Position numbers and translations under genes: made by a program
In this document: positions 51,130 to 58,765 of the stretch, piece by piece
Position numbering within the stretch: position 1 is the first letter of the stretch
How the letters are laid out: each line of letters opens with the position of its first letter
Notes under the pieces: generated by a model
Told to the model about the DNA's origin: nothing
Database searches by the model: none
Seen by the model: only the letters and a program-made list of their open reading frames with translations
NCBI RefSeq assembly: GCF_014645735.1
Contig: NZ_BMMH01000009.1
Location: 220,901-284,900 of the forward strand
Direction of reading: 5' to 3'
Length of the DNA: 64,000 nucleotides
Origin: Nocardia jinanensis
GTDB taxonomy: Bacteria; Actinomycetota; Actinomycetes; Mycobacteriales; Mycobacteriaceae

Positions 51130-51606
51130 ATGTCCAGTACGCACACGGATGTGCCCTCCATCGCCGCCGCCGAACTCCCCACGCCGGTGCCGGTGGCCGA
51201 GCACGAGGTCTGCCCGGTGTCGGGGCTGATGAGTCGGATCGGCGACAAATGGAGCCTGCTGGTGATCGCGCTGCTGGCCGGACGCCGCTACCGCTACAAC
51301 GAATTGCACCGTTCGATCGAGGGCATCAGCCAGCGCATGCTGACCCGGACCCTGCGCGCGCTCGAGGACGACGGGCTCATCGATCGCGTGGTGTATCCGA
51401 CGGTTCCGCCGGCCGTGGAATACGGGCTCACACCCCTTGGTGAATCGCTGCTGGTCCCGCTCTCGGCGCTGGCCGATTGGGCCGTGGACCATATCGGCGA
51501 TATCACCACCGCGCGCTCGGTGCGTGCCGGCGCGCGTACGGCCGGCGTGGGCGCGAACAGTGATCAGGGACTCGTCCGGCCGCAATCGCGTACACCCGCG
51601 TCGTGA
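51130..51606 (+). CDS. HxlR-family regulator
   Basis: The 158-residue winged-helix protein has the typical HxlR cysteine near the start (VCPVSGLMSRIGDKWSLLVI), then GRRYRYNELHRSIEGISQRML (recognition helix), TRTLRALEDDGLI, and YGLTPLGESL. HxlR proteins often respond to electrophiles or redox state through that cysteine. It is divergent from the SDR gene. ATG 51130 gives the expected N-terminus. Confidence 0.92.
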   Translation: MSSTHTDVPSIAAAELPTPVPVAEHEVCPVSGLMSRIGDKWSLLVIALLAGRRYRYNELHRSIEGISQRMLTRTLRALEDDGLIDRVVYPTVPPAVEYGLTPLGESLLVPLSALADWAVDHIGDITTARSVRAGARTAGVGANSDQGLVRPQSRTPAS

Positions 51607-51704
51607 CCGGGACGTCCGGAGCGCAAGCGCGGTGCGGATTCCCGGCTCGTCGGCGACCGGCGCCGATGTCGATGTCGATGGCTCACCGGTCGCCGCGTCC
51701 GGAA

Positions 51705-52778
51705 TCAGGCCGTGTACCGGTATGCCGGGTAGGTCAGGTAGCCCCGGTCACCGCCCTGGAAATAGGTGTCCTCGTCGGCGGACTCGATCGGAAGTCCGTT
51801 GCGCAGTCGCTCGACTAGGTCGGGGTTGGCGAGGAAGGCGCGGCCGAAACTGACGAGGTCGGCGCCCAGGCCGAGCCAGCGTTCGGCGTCGGCCGGGCCG
51901 GCCGGCTTCGGACCCGACGGATGAACCGGATTCATGATGAGGGTGCCCGGCCACGCGCGGCGGAGATCGAGGAGTACCTCGTCGTCGATGGTGGCCTCCA
52001 GATGGATGTAGGCGAGATCTAGGCCGGCCAGCTCGTTCAGCAGCGCGGAATACAGCTCGGCGGTATCGGTTTCCGTGACGCCCCAGAACCCGCCGCCGGG
52101 AGACAGACGGATACCGGTCCGGGCGCCGCCGATCGCCGCGACAGTCGCGGAAACCGCTTCGGCGGCGAATCGGATCCGGTTGCGGACCGAGCCGCCGTAG
52201 CGGTCCGTGCGCAGATTGGCGTTCGAGGAGAGGAACTGCGAGATCAGATAGCCGTTGGCGCCGTGCAGTTCCACGCCGTCGAAACCGGCATCGACTGCGC
52301 GGCGCGCCGCTTCGGCATACGCTTCGGCCTGCCCGGGGATCTCGGCGGTGTCCAGGGCGCGCGGCATCGGGGCGGGGAGGAGGCCGGTGGGGGCGAAGAC
52401 ATCGCCGACGGCGGGTACAGCCGAAGGAGCGACCGGTTGCAATCCGGTGGTGTCGGGATGGGAGACCCGGCCGCCGTGCATGATCTGCGCGAAGATGCGC
52501 CCGCCGTTGGCGTGCACAGCGGCGGTCACCGGACGCCAGGAGTCGACGTGTTCGTCGGTGTACAGCCCGGGGGTCCCCGGATTGGACTGGCCGACCGTGT
52601 TCGGTTGCACCCCTTCGCTCACGATCAGGCCGGCTGTCGCTCGCTGTGCGTAGTAGGTCGCCATCGCGGATGTGGCCCGGCCACCGACGGCGGCTCGGAC
52701 CCGGGACATGGGGGCCATCACCACACGGTTGGGCAGTGCCAGACGGCCCAGTCGGTAGCTGTCGAAAAGGCTGGTCAC
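51705..52778 (-). CDS. Old Yellow Enzyme-family alkene reductase
   Basis: This 357-residue FMN enzyme reduces activated alkenes or nitro compounds with NADPH. ALPNRVVMAPMSRVRA is the FMN-binding start; IFAQIMHGGRVSHPD, FDGVELHGANGYLISQFLS (substrate His/Asn pair) and SFGRAFLANPDLVERL close the barrel. The GTG is set by its position after AGGAGACCACAG. A promoter with a 20-bp spacer typical of MerR control points toward it, and a MerR gene is divergent. Confidence 0.94.
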   Translation of the reverse strand: MTSLFDSYRLGRLALPNRVVMAPMSRVRAAVGGRATSAMATYYAQRATAGLIVSEGVQPNTVGQSNPGTPGLYTDEHVDSWRPVTAAVHANGGRIFAQIMHGGRVSHPDTTGLQPVAPSAVPAVGDVFAPTGLLPAPMPRALDTAEIPGQAEAYAEAARRAVDAGFDGVELHGANGYLISQFLSSNANLRTDRYGGSVRNRIRFAAEAVSATVAAIGGARTGIRLSPGGGFWGVTETDTAELYSALLNELAGLDLAYIHLEATIDDEVLLDLRRAWPGTLIMNPVHPSGPKPAGPADAERWLGLGADLVSFGRAFLANPDLVERLRNGLPIESADEDTYFQGGDRGYLTYPAYRYTA

Positions 52779-52826
52779 CTGTGGTCTCCTTCAGATCGGG
52801 TGCGCCCCGGCTCGGACACATCGGCT

Positions 52827-52858
52827 ACCGTAAAACCTGACATCCATGTGAGAGGCAA
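52827..52858 (-). promoter_or_regulatory. MerR-type promoter for the alkene reductase
   Basis: On the minus strand TTGCCT (52858-52853) and TACGGT (52832-52827) are separated by 20 bp. The spacer contains the near-palindrome TGACATCCATGTGA. Over-long spacers carrying a dyad are the hallmark of MerR-activated promoters. The expected leader is about 40 nt. Confidence 0.65.
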
Positions 52859-52890
52859 GGTCTGTGGTGCGAGTCACGCGGGAGGTTGCG

Positions 52891-53250
52891 ATGCGAATCG
52901 GCGAGTTGGCGGAACGTACGGGGGTCAGCATCCGGTCCCTGCGCTATTACGAGGAGCAGGGGCTGCTCACCAGTACCCGCAGTGCCAGCGGGCAGCGGCA
53001 CTATACGGCCGACGGGGCCGAACGGGTCGAGTTCATCCAGCGGATGTACGCCGCGGGACTGTCCAGCCGGACCGTCGCCGAATTGCTGCCGTGTGTCGAA
53101 TCTCCGAGCGAGGAGACCTCCGATGCCGCGCTGGAACGAATGGAGCAGGAACGTGACCGGCTATCCGCGCATATCGACGAACTGATCCGGACTCGCGACG
53201 CGCTCGACCAGCTCATGGCCCTGAACCGGGCACACCACGCACGCCTGTAG
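52891..53250 (+). CDS. MerR-family regulator
   Basis: The 119-residue protein has the MerR HTH (MRIGELAERTGVSIRSLRYY, then EEQGLL) and a coiled-coil dimer helix (ERMEQERDRLSAHIDELIRT), but no extended ligand or metal domain. It begins at ATG 52891 with GGGAGGTTGCG upstream; the GTG at 52864 is less likely. It is divergent from the alkene reductase and probably activates it. Confidence 0.92.
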   Translation: MRIGELAERTGVSIRSLRYYEEQGLLTSTRSASGQRHYTADGAERVEFIQRMYAAGLSSRTVAELLPCVESPSEETSDAALERMEQERDRLSAHIDELIRTRDALDQLMALNRAHHARL

Positions 53251-53369
53251 GGGTCGCGGCCGCACCGTCTCCCGTCGCAACACACGGCGGAACGTGTTGC
53301 CGCGCATCATCCGGCTTCTCGTCGAACCGCGCCGACCGGCGTCCATCCGGGCGGGGCCGGGCGGCGGGC

Positions 53370-53890
53370 CCGATTGAGCTGGTCGATTGGTCCTGGGGGG
53401 CTCTGGTCGCGGCCCACTGGGCGGCCCGGAATACCGACCGTACGCTGGGCGCGGTCATGGTCGACGGCGCGTTTCCCTACGACTGGCTCGACGAGGCCAT
53501 GGAGCAGCGAATCCGCAAGCTGTCAAACGGATGGGCTGGTTCCTGCCGCTGTTGCGCCCGACCGGCCTGGCCCCGCGAATGAGTGCCGAACAGCAGGCCG
53601 AGAGCAATATCGAGGTCGGCTGGCTCTCCCGCGAAAGCGAGCTGGGTCCCGTATTGCACAGCATCGCCGTCCCGGCGCGGTACGTGGTCGCTTCGGGCAC
53701 GTCCTTCGGTAGTCGCGGTGAGGAGCAGGAACGGATCCGCACCGGCCTCGACGCGGTGATCACCGGCAACCCGAACATCCGGATCAGCGCCAAGGTCACG
53801 AGCAACCACGGTGCCATCCTGCGCAAGGATTTCCGCGCCATCGCCCGGGCCGTGCACGAGATCGAGGCCGACCAGGACGGTTCGCGGTGA
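53370..53890 (+). pseudogene. Truncated and frameshifted alpha/beta hydrolase
   Basis: IELVDWSWGALVAAHWAARN carries the nucleophile block (WSWGA), and GAVMVDGAFPYDWLDEAMEQ follows. The frame breaks at about 53520, where one base seems missing in CTGTCAAACGG, and continues VKRMGWFLPLLRPTGLAPRM to SNHGAILRKDFRAIARAVHE. The first 80-100 residues of the family are absent. It is non-functional as written. Confidence 0.72.
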
Positions 53891-54003
53891 CCGGCTGTGC
53901 GCGTCGGCGACGACCCGGTGGGTGGGAGACGGCACAGTTCGAACGACAGCGATGTTCCTGGGCGGCAGGGACTTCCGGGCGGCGAGGACCGGTGTATCGG
54001 ACC

Positions 54004-54603
54004 TCATCGACCCGGATCGGTGCGAACGGCCGTGAGGAGGCGGCGCAATGAAGCGAGGGTGTCGGAAAGGGCGTCGGGGTCAGGAGAGGAGGCGAGCCAG
54101 AGCGCGGCCTCGTTCATGGCGCCGGACAGCAGATGGGTGAGCGGGGCTACGGGTTGAGCTGGGACGACTCCGTCGTCCATCAGCGAGGTGAGGGCTTCGG
54201 CGAGGTGGCGGGCGGCGGCGGATTCGTCCATGGCCCGCCATTCCTGCCAGCCGAGGACCGCGGGGCCGTCGATCAGCATGATGCGCTGTATCTCCGGGGT
54301 GGTGCAGGCGGTCAGGAAGGTTTCGCAGCCGGTGACGAGCTGGTCCCATGGGTCGGTCCGGGCATCCGCGGCGGCGGCGACCCGGTCGCCGACCTCGGAC
54401 TGCACATCCTCGAGCACGGCGCGGAACAGCGCGCGTTTGCTCTCGAAGTTGTGGTAGAGCGCGCCCTTGGTGACACCCGTGGCCGCTGAGATCTCGGAAA
54501 TACTCACGGCGGCATAGCCTTTCGTTGCGAACAGATCTCTGCTCTCGTGCAGCAGCGCACGCCGTGTCTGTTCCCGCTGCTGGACGCGGAGCGAAGCGGC
54601 CAT
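54004..54603 (-). CDS. TetR-family regulator
   Basis: The 199-residue protein has the HTH at about 12-58 (SRDLFATKGYAAVSISEISA, GVTKGALYHNFESKRALF) and a C-terminal domain of the TetR_C_33-like kind (RIMLIDGPAVLGWQEWR). It is divergent from a VOC protein. Two near-identical palindromes lie between the two starts, so autoregulation with control of the VOC gene is likely. Confidence 0.92.
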   Translation of the reverse strand: MAASLRVQQREQTRRALLHESRDLFATKGYAAVSISEISAATGVTKGALYHNFESKRALFRAVLEDVQSEVGDRVAAAADARTDPWDQLVTGCETFLTACTTPEIQRIMLIDGPAVLGWQEWRAMDESAAARHLAEALTSLMDDGVVPAQPVAPLTHLLSGAMNEAALWLASSPDPDALSDTLASLRRLLTAVRTDPGR

Positions 54604-54620
54604 TCTCGACCTCCCATTGA

Positions 54621-54670
54621 CATACCGACGGTATGCGACCTAGCGTAGTTCACATACCATCGGTATGTGA
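54621..54670. promoter_or_regulatory. Paired TetR operators CATACC-N3-GGTATG
   Basis: CATACCGACGGTATG at 54621-54635 and CATACCATCGGTATG at 54653-54667; the second extends to TCACATACC/GGTATGTGA arms at 54650-54670. Centres are 32 bp apart, three helical turns. They occupy the 91-nt divergent gap. Confidence 0.8.
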
Positions 54671-54694
54671 ACATGGACGCGAAATGGGGCACCC

Positions 54695-55117
54695 GTGGAG
54701 ATCAGCAGCTTCTACCCGGTCATCGGCACCACCCGGATCGCGCAGACGCGCGACTTCTACACCCGCTGGTTCGCTTTCGAGATCACCTTCGAGGCGGACT
54801 GGTACGTGAGCCTGCGGCGGCGGGCCGGTGAGCGGCACTACGAACTGGCCCTGCTCGACCCCGCCCATCCGACGATTCCCGAGAGCTACCGCAAACCGGT
54901 CCAGGGTTTGCTGCTGAATCTCGAGGTCGAGGATGTCGATGCCGAATGGGAACGCCTGGTCGTCCGGGGTGGGCTGCCGGCCGAACTCGATATTCGCTCG
55001 GAGGATTTCGGGCAGCGGCATTTCATCGTCGCCGATCCCAGTGGGGTGCTGATCGATGTCATCACCGAGATACCGCCCACCGGTGAATACGTCGAGCAGT
55101 TCGCCACCGGCTCCTGA
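54695..55117 (+). CDS. VOC (glyoxalase/bleomycin-resistance fold) family protein
   Basis: The 140-residue protein has two beta-alpha-beta-beta-beta modules. YPVIGTTRIAQTRDFYTRWF opens the first; GLLLNLEVEDVDAEWERL and DPSGVLIDVITE form the second. Metal ligands of glyoxalases are only partly evident, so it may be a binding protein or dioxygenase-like enzyme. It is divergent from the TetR gene with shared operators, which suggests a role in handling a toxic small molecule. Confidence 0.85.
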   Translation: MEISSFYPVIGTTRIAQTRDFYTRWFAFEITFEADWYVSLRRRAGERHYELALLDPAHPTIPESYRKPVQGLLLNLEVEDVDAEWERLVVRGGLPAELDIRSEDFGQRHFIVADPSGVLIDVITEIPPTGEYVEQFATGS

Positions 55118-55136
55118 CCTGACCGAGCGATAACGG

Positions 55137-55634
55137 CTAGCTCGAGTCACCGCTTCCCGGGTGCGGGCCGGTGGTTTCGGTCCGCCGGAAGAGCAGGGGC
55201 GGCGGGAAATCCCGCGAAACGATCCGCGTACCGGACCACGCGCACACGGTGCGGCTGTCGCGCAGGTGTTCGCCGACGCGCCCGTCCACGATCGTCACAT
55301 TGCGCACCGGGCACAGACCGGGGCAGGCGATGGTGGTGATCGAACCGGCCCGGTTCCGGAAGAGGGGGCTGCGCAGCTGACGTGAGCTGATCCAGGGCCG
55401 GTGCCCCAGCGGGCAGACGACGCAATCGGTGACTTTCATTCCGACCCAGGGGCATTCCCCGGGCACATTGCGCCAGTGCTCGGCCACCCGGCCGCTCACC
55501 ACGGCCGCGCCGTGCAGGCAATGCAGCGTTTCCGGGCAGCGGTACAGGCCGGATGTGGACTTGGCGACGAGCATCCCGAGGTGGATCCAGGGCTCGGTCC
55601 GGCAATCACAGTCAGAACCAGCTGGCTGAGGCAT
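55137..55634 (-). CDS. Cysteine-rich protein with an internal repeat, unknown function
   Basis: The 165-residue protein has about 14 cysteines, many as CxC, CPxxxHC, CxxC and CxxxC pairs. Two segments align: SGRVAEHWRNVPGECPWVGM and DGRVGEHLRDSRTVCAWSGT (pattern GRVxEHxR...CxWxG), so the fold arose by duplication. Metal binding is plausible. ATG 55634 is chosen; ATG 55574 would give 145 residues and lose a CDC pair. It lies 42 nt from the divergent P-loop gene. No family recognised. Confidence 0.6.
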   Translation of the reverse strand: MPQPAGSDCDCRTEPWIHLGMLVAKSTSGLYRCPETLHCLHGAAVVSGRVAEHWRNVPGECPWVGMKVTDCVVCPLGHRPWISSRQLRSPLFRNRAGSITTIACPGLCPVRNVTIVDGRVGEHLRDSRTVCAWSGTRIVSRDFPPPLLFRRTETTGPHPGSGDSS

Positions 55635-55676
55635 ACGGTGTAGTTCGGTGTACCGGTGTTCTCGGATGGGCGGACA

Positions 55677-56339
55677 ATGGACCGAATGATGTCCGGTGCC
55701 TGTGCGCAGCTCGGCGACCTGGTCGAACTCCGGGGGCGGCTGCGGCACGTCTACTGGATCGGTGGAGGGAGCGGGGCCGGGAAATCGGCGGTCACGGCGC
55801 GTATCGCGGCCCGGCACGGTTTGCGGGTGTATTCGACCGACGACGCCATGACCGACCACGCGCGGCGGAGTACTCCCGGCGCCGCGCCGCGTCTTTTCGA
55901 GTTCATGAGTATGAGCATGGACGAGCGCTGGGTGAACCGGTCTCCGGCGGAGATGCTCGAGACGTTCCACTGGTTCCGGGGCGAGGGCTTCGGTGCGATC
56001 GTCGACGATCTGCTGGGGATATCCGAGCGCACGGTCGTGGAGGGGTTCCGCCTGCTGCCGGACCTGGTGGCGCCCCTGCTCGCCGACCCGGCCAGGGCGA
56101 TCTGGCTTCTGCCCGCACCGCGATTCCGCCGGACTGTTTTCGCTGACCGTGGCTGGGCGATCCCGCGCCGGACGAGCGACCCGGACCGTGCGCGGCGAAA
56201 CCTGCTGCGGCGCGACGAGATGTTCACCGACCGCCTACGTGCGCAGACGCGCGGGCTGGGGCTGCCGGTAGTCGATATCGACGGATCGCTGACGGTCGAG
56301 GAAGTGACCGATCATGTGGCGGGTGCCTTCGGCCTGTGA
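55677..56339 (+). CDS. P-loop NTP-binding protein, kinase-like
   Basis: The 220-residue protein has Walker A GGGSGAGKS soon after VYWI, followed by STDDAM, a nucleoside-kinase-like second strand, a basic RRTSDPDRARRNLLRRDE region resembling a lid, and VVDIDGSLTVEE at the end. It is probably a small-molecule kinase, but the substrate is unknown. Three closely spaced ATGs (55677, 55686, 55689) and GTG 55656 are possible starts. It is divergent from the Cys-rich protein. Confidence 0.75.
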   Translation: MDRMMSGACAQLGDLVELRGRLRHVYWIGGGSGAGKSAVTARIAARHGLRVYSTDDAMTDHARRSTPGAAPRLFEFMSMSMDERWVNRSPAEMLETFHWFRGEGFGAIVDDLLGISERTVVEGFRLLPDLVAPLLADPARAIWLLPAPRFRRTVFADRGWAIPRRTSDPDRARRNLLRRDEMFTDRLRAQTRGLGLPVVDIDGSLTVEEVTDHVAGAFGL

Positions 56340-56393
56340 ACTACCGGGCGGGCCGATGTCTCATACGTCGGCGCGGCGTCCCCGGGCGCGGGA

Positions 56394-56560
56394 TCAGATC
56401 CGGCCGAGATCGATCTCGACGGCGAACGGGGCGGAAACCGCGACCACTCCGGTGAACATCTCGCCGGTCCGGTACGACCCGGTCGCCACTTGCGAGCGCC
56501 GGTCGGGCGCCGCGACAACCGGCCGATACCCCGGACAGGATTCCCGAGCACGGTGAGCCG
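56394..56560 (-). pseudogene. Possible remnant of an Uma2-family protein
   Basis: The last 50 codons of a minus-strand frame read YRPVVAAPDRRSQVATGSYR, then TGEMFTGVVAV and PFAVEIDLGRI, like the C-terminal strands of Uma2 nuclease-fold proteins (ending PFPVxIDxxxL). No N-terminal part with the catalytic residues can be found upstream. The rest of the gap 56340-56610 shows nothing else. Confidence 0.35.
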
Positions 56561-56610
56561 GTCGCTGGCCGACTCGGCGCACCCCGCCGACCTCGTGGAT
56601 CATATAGTCC

Positions 56611-56937
56611 GTGAGCGATAACGATCTTGTGGATGTGACCGTCAGCGGACCCGACGAGGAATGGCTGGCGGAGTTCACCCACCGGCTCGTCACGGATCGG
56701 CTGGCGGCATGCGGGAACATCTTCCCGGATGTGCGGTCCATCTACCGGTGGGAGGGTGCGGTGGAGGACGCGTCCGAGGCCGTTGTCGTACTGCACACCC
56801 GGGCGTCGCTGGTGCCCGCGATCGTCGAACGGGCCAATGCCGAGCACCCCGATGAGGTTCCGCAGGTCGTCGCGGTACCGGTGGCGGATGTGAACCCCGC
56901 CTACGGGCAGTGGATCCTGGACGAGACCGTCGGCTGA
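56611..56937 (+). CDS. cutA: CutA1-type divalent cation tolerance protein
   Basis: The 108-residue trimeric CutA fold protein has the family markers RLAACGNIFPDVRSIYRWEG, VVLHTRASLVPAIVERANAEHP and YGQWILDE near the C-terminus. CutA1 proteins bind metal ions such as copper; the physiological role is uncertain. The GTG start lies right after CATATAGTCC. Confidence 0.93.
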   Translation: MSDNDLVDVTVSGPDEEWLAEFTHRLVTDRLAACGNIFPDVRSIYRWEGAVEDASEAVVVLHTRASLVPAIVERANAEHPDEVPQVVAVPVADVNPAYGQWILDETVG

Positions 56938-57014
56938 TCGCGGTAGATCGCCCGCCCGGCGCCGCGGCCCGTGCAACCCCTCACCGGCGAACCCGGCCCG
57001 GCGTGCGGTCGAGC

Positions 57015-57317
57015 TCAGCGGTGGACCAGGTCCGCGTATTCCGGATGAGCACCGATGTAGTCGTCGACGTACCAGCACGTGGCCGCGACCTCGAAGCCGG
57101 CGGTGCGGGTCTCGTCGAGCGCGTACTTCACCACCTGCGCGGCCACACCCCGCCCCCGGAACTCCGGGAAGGTGATGGTGTGGTGGAAGTTGCGGACCTT
57201 CGGCGACTCCGTCTCCGCGTAGTCGGCATAGCCCGCGAGGGTTCGGTCGAGGTAGATCTCGAAGCGGGTGTCGTCGGCGTTGTGCCGGAGTTCGGTACTC
57301 ACCTTCGGTGGAACCAT
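57015..57317 (-). CDS. YjdJ-type small N-acetyltransferase
   Basis: The 100-residue protein is a one-domain GNAT of the GNAT_acetyltr_2/YjdJ sort. RFEIYLDRTLAGYADYAE, ITFPEFRGRGVAAQVVKYAL (acetyl-CoA loop RGRGVA) and an ATCWYVDDYIGAHPEY C-terminus are typical of the group related to human NATD1. ATG 57317 gives the normal short length. It follows glcD on the same strand. Confidence 0.85.
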   Translation of the reverse strand: MVPPKVSTELRHNADDTRFEIYLDRTLAGYADYAETESPKVRNFHHTITFPEFRGRGVAAQVVKYALDETRTAGFEVAATCWYVDDYIGAHPEYADLVHR

Positions 57318-57342
57318 GGGCCGGGTGCGGTTTGTTCCGGTA

Positions 57343-58701
57343 TCAGAGGATGGCGCCGGGGTTGAGGATGCCGTGCGGGTCCAGGGCATCCTTGATCCGC
57401 CTGGTCAGGTCCATGACCTCGGGCCCCAGCTGATTCGGCAGCCACGCTTTCTTGAGACGGCCCACACCGTGTTCACCGGTGATGGTGCCGCCTAGGGCGA
57501 TGGCCAGTTCCATGATCTCGCCGAAGGCGCGGTGCGCGCGCTCGGTCTCGTCGGGGTCGGCGGGGTCGTGCACGATCAGCGGGTGGGTGTTGCCGTCCCC
57601 GGCGTGCGCGATCACCGAGACGGTGACGTCGTTGCGCCGGGCGATCCCGGCGATGCCGGTGACCAGATCGCCGAGGCGGGGGAGCGGTACTCCGACGTCT
57701 TCGAGCAGCAGCGGACCGAGCCGTTCGACCGCGGGGATCGCGTAGCGGCGGGCGGCGGTGAAGGCTTCCCCTTCTTCCGGGTCGGCGGTGTGGAATGCCT
57801 CGGTGGCCCCGGCGGCGCGGCAGGCCTCCAGCATGATCCGGGCCTCCTGCGCGGCATGGTCCCCGGGTGCGTCGGACCGGGCGACCAGCAGCGCGGCGGC
57901 GTCGCGGTCCAAGCCCATCCGCAACTCGTCCTCCACGGCGTTGATGGCGACGGTGTCCATGAACTCCAGCATGGCCGGGCGCAGCGCGCCGGTGACGGCC
58001 AGAATCGCCTCGGTGGCGGCGGTGAGGGTCGCGAACGAGGCGACCACGGTGCTCTGCACGGGCTGCGCGGGTAGCAGCCGCAGCGTGAGTTCGGTGATGA
58101 CGCCGAGGGTGCCCTCGCTGCCGACGAACATCTTGGTCAGCGACAGCCCGGCCGAATCCTTCAGCCGGGGACCGCCCAGCCGGACCGCGGTGCCGTCGGC
58201 CAGCACGACTTCCATCCCGAGTACGTAGTCGGTGGTCACGCCGTATTTCACACAGCACAGGCCGCCTGCGTTGGTGGCGGCGTTACCGCCGATCGAGCAC
58301 ATCTCGAACGACGAGGGATCCGGGGGATACCAGAGCCCGTGTTCGGCGACCGCCCGTTTCACCTCGGCGTTGAGCAACCCGGGCCCGGCTACGGCGGTCC
58401 GGGTGACCGGGTCGATGCTGATACCGCGCATCCGCTCGGTGCTCAGGACGATCCCGCCGTCCACCGCGGTCGCCCCACCGGAGAGTCCGGAGCCCGCGCC
58501 GCGCGGCACCACCGGGACCCGGTGCTCGTCGGCCCAGCGCAGGGTGGTGGATACATCGGCGGTTCCGGTCGCGCGGACCACGGCCAGCGGTGTCCCAGCG
58601 GCCGGATCCTTGGCCCAGTCCTGCCGGTATCCGGCGAGGACATCGGGGTAGGTGAGTACCGCGCCGGTGGGTAGGAGATCGATCAGTTCACGCAGGTCCA
58701 C
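57343..58701 (-). CDS. glcD: FAD-linked oxidase, glycolate/D-lactate dehydrogenase type
   Basis: The 452-residue protein has an N-terminal FAD (PCMH) domain with VPRGAGSGLSGGA and PPDPSSFEMCSIGGN, and a C-terminal FAD-oxidase domain with VIAHAGDGNTHPL and ITGEHGVGRLKKAWL. These are the core motifs of GlcD/D-LDH-like 2-hydroxyacid dehydrogenases that reduce quinone or an electron carrier. No glcE/glcF partners are nearby, so a single-subunit D-lactate dehydrogenase-like role is plausible. Confidence 0.9.
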   Translation of the reverse strand: MDLRELIDLLPTGAVLTYPDVLAGYRQDWAKDPAAGTPLAVVRATGTADVSTTLRWADEHRVPVVPRGAGSGLSGGATAVDGGIVLSTERMRGISIDPVTRTAVAGPGLLNAEVKRAVAEHGLWYPPDPSSFEMCSIGGNAATNAGGLCCVKYGVTTDYVLGMEVVLADGTAVRLGGPRLKDSAGLSLTKMFVGSEGTLGVITELTLRLLPAQPVQSTVVASFATLTAATEAILAVTGALRPAMLEFMDTVAINAVEDELRMGLDRDAAALLVARSDAPGDHAAQEARIMLEACRAAGATEAFHTADPEEGEAFTAARRYAIPAVERLGPLLLEDVGVPLPRLGDLVTGIAGIARRNDVTVSVIAHAGDGNTHPLIVHDPADPDETERAHRAFGEIMELAIALGGTITGEHGVGRLKKAWLPNQLGPEVMDLTRRIKDALDPHGILNPGAIL

Positions 58702-58765
58702 GCCCCAACGCTAACCGCTTCCGGCCGAGTTGGGGTCCCGTCCGCCCGGACGGGACCCCGGGACC

